Under the pieces are notes generated by a model. That model worked only from the letters and a program-made list of their open reading frames with translations, did not search any database and was not told where the DNA came from. 43,454 nt of DNA from a virus. The position numbers and the translations under genes were made by a program. Positions 43,101-43,454 of the stretch are shown here, piece after piece. Location of the stretch: positions 1 to 43,454 of the IMG/VR virus record IMGVR_UViG_3300037010_000881. One strand, 5' to 3'. Within the stretch, counting starts at the first letter, position 1. Each line of letters begins with the position of its first letter.

Positions 43101-43454
43101 ACAGAAGTAGGATCACTTTCATTAACCACTCTATTTTTATCAACTTTAGCTGGGATATACTTATTACCAGTATCATCTTTTCGCCAGATTGAACAAATAC
43201 CAGCAATACTATCCTTATAAAAGAATAGAGATCCGTTAGTTCCTACCAAACTAGTGTGATAGCTGTAGTCGTTAGTCAATGAATCTACTACAATACGCTT
43301 CCCAATTACTGGATGTACTGGTGCATTGGAGTCCTCTGCAAACTCGAATATTGACGATGACGTGAATGTGGTTCTTCCATCGATAGTAACCAAATCAAAT
43401 AAAGGGTATTGGTTTACGTGATTCTGCAGTTGTTCTTGTTTGCGATATTCTACT
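37121..43454 (-). CDS. Giant virion protein, 5' end outside window
   Basis: The frame is open up to the right edge: before the TTG at 43393 it continues upstream as VEYRKQEQLQNHVNQYPLFD, so the true start is outside and at least 2111 codons are seen. The protein is rich in Asn, Thr, Tyr and Trp and has repeated beta-strand modules (for example two related ALxxxDAVVFDLG/FVIGQEVSFV-type barrels), but no enzyme motif. Size and context indicate a baseplate, tail or adhesin component. The C-terminus overlaps the next gene. Confidence 0.75.
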   Translation of the reverse strand, partial: VEYRKQEQLQNHVNQYPLFDLVTIDGRTTFTSSSIFEFAEDSNAPVHPVIGKRIVVDSLTNDYSYHTSLVGTNGSLFFYKDSIAGICSIWRKDDTGNKYIPAKVDKNRVVNESDPTSVFEIPQPFVNNVHHDVRNTLKHSELFTHFKSIEDHQSPVDATLYGSQLSAAGNYRLTNNINYGVGGTIKEYNYSFDRLVSSTISTDHSVLDIIDFAENQYTEMLVNVREYIESKISAVLVSPNTNTLDDIMTQLVDNFLIDMSNDTHLTKIFGDSSASLSNSIQNWVGTLPYFGFFKKHTPSILKDSRLGLLSLVHHDGHTLLAELNDITTSNTKKQIIKSLNLYTNGIQQNKPLRPVTGQLWYDSVSDSIYRYNVAYIGNVAPVNEFSNGSYWENTSSVPHTIYKNVHGTWELTSNSTNDMWNAIDINATIVEALLNIETRLYKGCNPDNTNVQQLLTNLQSDTKFIANMQIEFDNYCKINKIVDPYSGNYNAADPFTWNYSALNVRGITGLASWTDLYKQLYNTEFPHLQPWKIQGYDEQPDWWSLLYSGINRKWTEQMWSNIHHGIIPFGKLTPSGVVSDGLTPNTVRAVPVTSVNTTSITTPDGIEPDGLFPPYWVSSNGITNDQVLLSPTIGSADDLHIINSTKSNTFLFGSNGPTEYRWKTSIDYQYSCLRAWFKMDPVRFLHFTFGDKLQQVNGLYIDIMYNKVPSHTRTVFHGDSDSSGNVRHFDGVNQWYAQFFRSNALDLDGSEFKRAWNTWNTQLGYDVGAFLVDKTLSIDSPLFEITPNDYQIVVKRAARVSSIWADALYLSVYQQGSRREMPLGSGRDWKFLLDTASPIPRQYQYYGVKKYRTLVNSTNNVFTLTEGSLSLANWTTGDAVVFDLGVNGILPDAVDNLNYYFIIKVSDTTFMIADSKEHANLGINIPVITAGSGIFYVAELQNTYFALDAKNTSVLWKHFVINKHDIKTFNSNIIITGLQNVADVIDGYSTYMEDQGFVFNDPSVQEYDSTNNRIMNWQYVVENMIDTLYKITGAFDTVTTSTAKFNIGKLPLNPFSNNLWVAHPTGVVSEFNGSDVRDIATHAMVYDSNGNKINNRQFIALRKDQITQISMVDNSSDTTQTVDINNVTINPLGFSGAHVYFDEYDQVILFNPYTISGSLIYDSFLGIAIPKVHTYFEKQSLVTKRPNVGGFLLKDGKLQQNYEYTVSNIQKYYDTFTVNENADFVNYARAALGYTAKASYLAGTSATPKSRFLFYKGMIKAKGTTGSVQAFTNNRHFQSSVVDEFWAYRSYDFGDSRVNDSYTLALYPEDTVRSHVKLQFAADSSVPVEQYFTKIQPNDTARWIDHPTQVDKLSSINSMLKLKVREIFTVVPFDVTISGIKTKVFQHPLADDIAIYQNITPHKITTYAGSGTISLDVSYLREAQAIEVFKNGTIIKNTVDYVELTDSSLQLIGSFRSSDVIVVVWKNAILREGMHYIRINSRLVKLLINNTQHLTVCIFEPNYNTFAPIKVYDTKSNTNICDIMPWDPIKGLHQTAVQLVVDIFRNWDPADYNNVPNVKDVTDFWNTPEVGTVWVDESSYQYNQYTDKNLSTNDKLLNWGTVSQWSDPAVYQWTESLIPPNNWDSTIGVDGVSGTTYKVVYRRDRPQYAVTTNANIFTTKTKHNFVIGQEVSFVTEGTLPSPLRLSTMYVVDTVSDFSMSLLDMNGNPVVTTDMGTGEHIVFASRYSQQWYRVQQHIEKYEALVVDFKLSQLTVSLPAYDEYVMYVDGKFAQDGSVPANRGLLLEPETIALIEKNPELSTITVMNKLHMFDDSSNIVPADIDMTGSRYQEYVSTPSSVINYIDERTGIVTPKYYFWVRHKNEFVKKGSNLTTTQIERMLISNDSPYMLCLLPTGNLYKTYQQLVIAGITGTVSDVNRYVMRLIDNQTLRNTTRDNTGSILKPIYSEWVMFRSMQNQTIDRLLWNLVMESILGYSLLDDTIAIPSLDRIVYDNINGTNTRYGMDNGQTFVAGPSALETILSLINNPEIDYSPIDVDYFIETHDLSNKDSLRKFLEDMYNTFPAKHINAIFFAIMFDALTNIKVDYSSHLMKTSAISVSGTAPLNVNGEFDE

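Noticed and set aside
1-43454. tRNA genes, integrase, attachment sites or lysogeny genes
   Set aside because: None recognised by eye on either strand. A tRNA scan was not possible here.

Overview
The window is one AT-rich stretch of a large tailed double-stranded DNA phage with a T4-type core, probably a myovirus. The evidence is a set of T4-like genes on the minus strand: a gp32-type ssDNA-binding protein, UvsX, UvsY, UvsW, both clamp-loader subunits (gp44 and gp62 types) and a gp31/GroES-like co-chaperonin. Large virion genes lie at both ends. Genes are packed tightly with ATGA or TAATG junctions. Sigma70-like promoters and an exported protein with a typical signal peptide suggest a Gram-negative host. 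No tRNA, rRNA, CRISPR array or integrase was recognised, and no gene-free gap exceeds about 220 bases.

Layout: 1-5905 (minus) holds tail or fibre genes; the first runs off the left edge (1142 codons, no stop in the window). 5992-6580 (plus) has two small genes behind a strong promoter, one exported. 6752-9305 (minus) has a repeat-containing acidic protein, a frame-disrupted small gene and QueE. 9379-11199 (plus) is a free-standing homing endonuclease. 11222-13059 (minus) has a NADAR-family protein, two unknown genes and a DEDDh exonuclease. 13278-17337 (minus) is a nucleotide/base-modification block: dCTP deaminase/dUTPase family, DpdA-like transglycosylase, two QueD-like T-fold proteins and FolE2. 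17433-19621 has a broken gene, a P-loop kinase and an acidic protein. 20098-31140 (minus) is the replication/recombination module. 31222-32623 has a putative nuclease and a glycosyltransferase. 32629-43454 (minus) holds virion genes, interrupted by one plus-strand metallophosphoesterase; the last gene, at least 2111 codons, runs off the right edge.

How the genes work together: FolE2, QueD-like, QueE and DpdA form a coherent route from GTP to a 7-deazaguanine base exchanged into phage DNA, a known way to evade host restriction. No QueC is present here, so the inserted base may be 7-carboxy-7-deazaguanine or a derivative. The NADAR protein may remove ADP-ribose from guanine, which would be a second, separate defence against host attack on guanine. 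Replication uses a gp44/62-type clamp loader and UvsX/Y/W recombination, and the window also carries a very short PolIII-alpha (DnaE)-like catalytic core split into two genes 4.3 kb apart.

Regulation: several genes preceded by unusually long gaps carry perfect long inverted repeats that overlap or adjoin their ribosome-binding site or start codon (gp44, dpdA, the gene at 25177, the nuclease at 31974). A recurring TAAATAC-type element, like the T4 late promoter, precedes several genes that are virion genes or have no assigned function.
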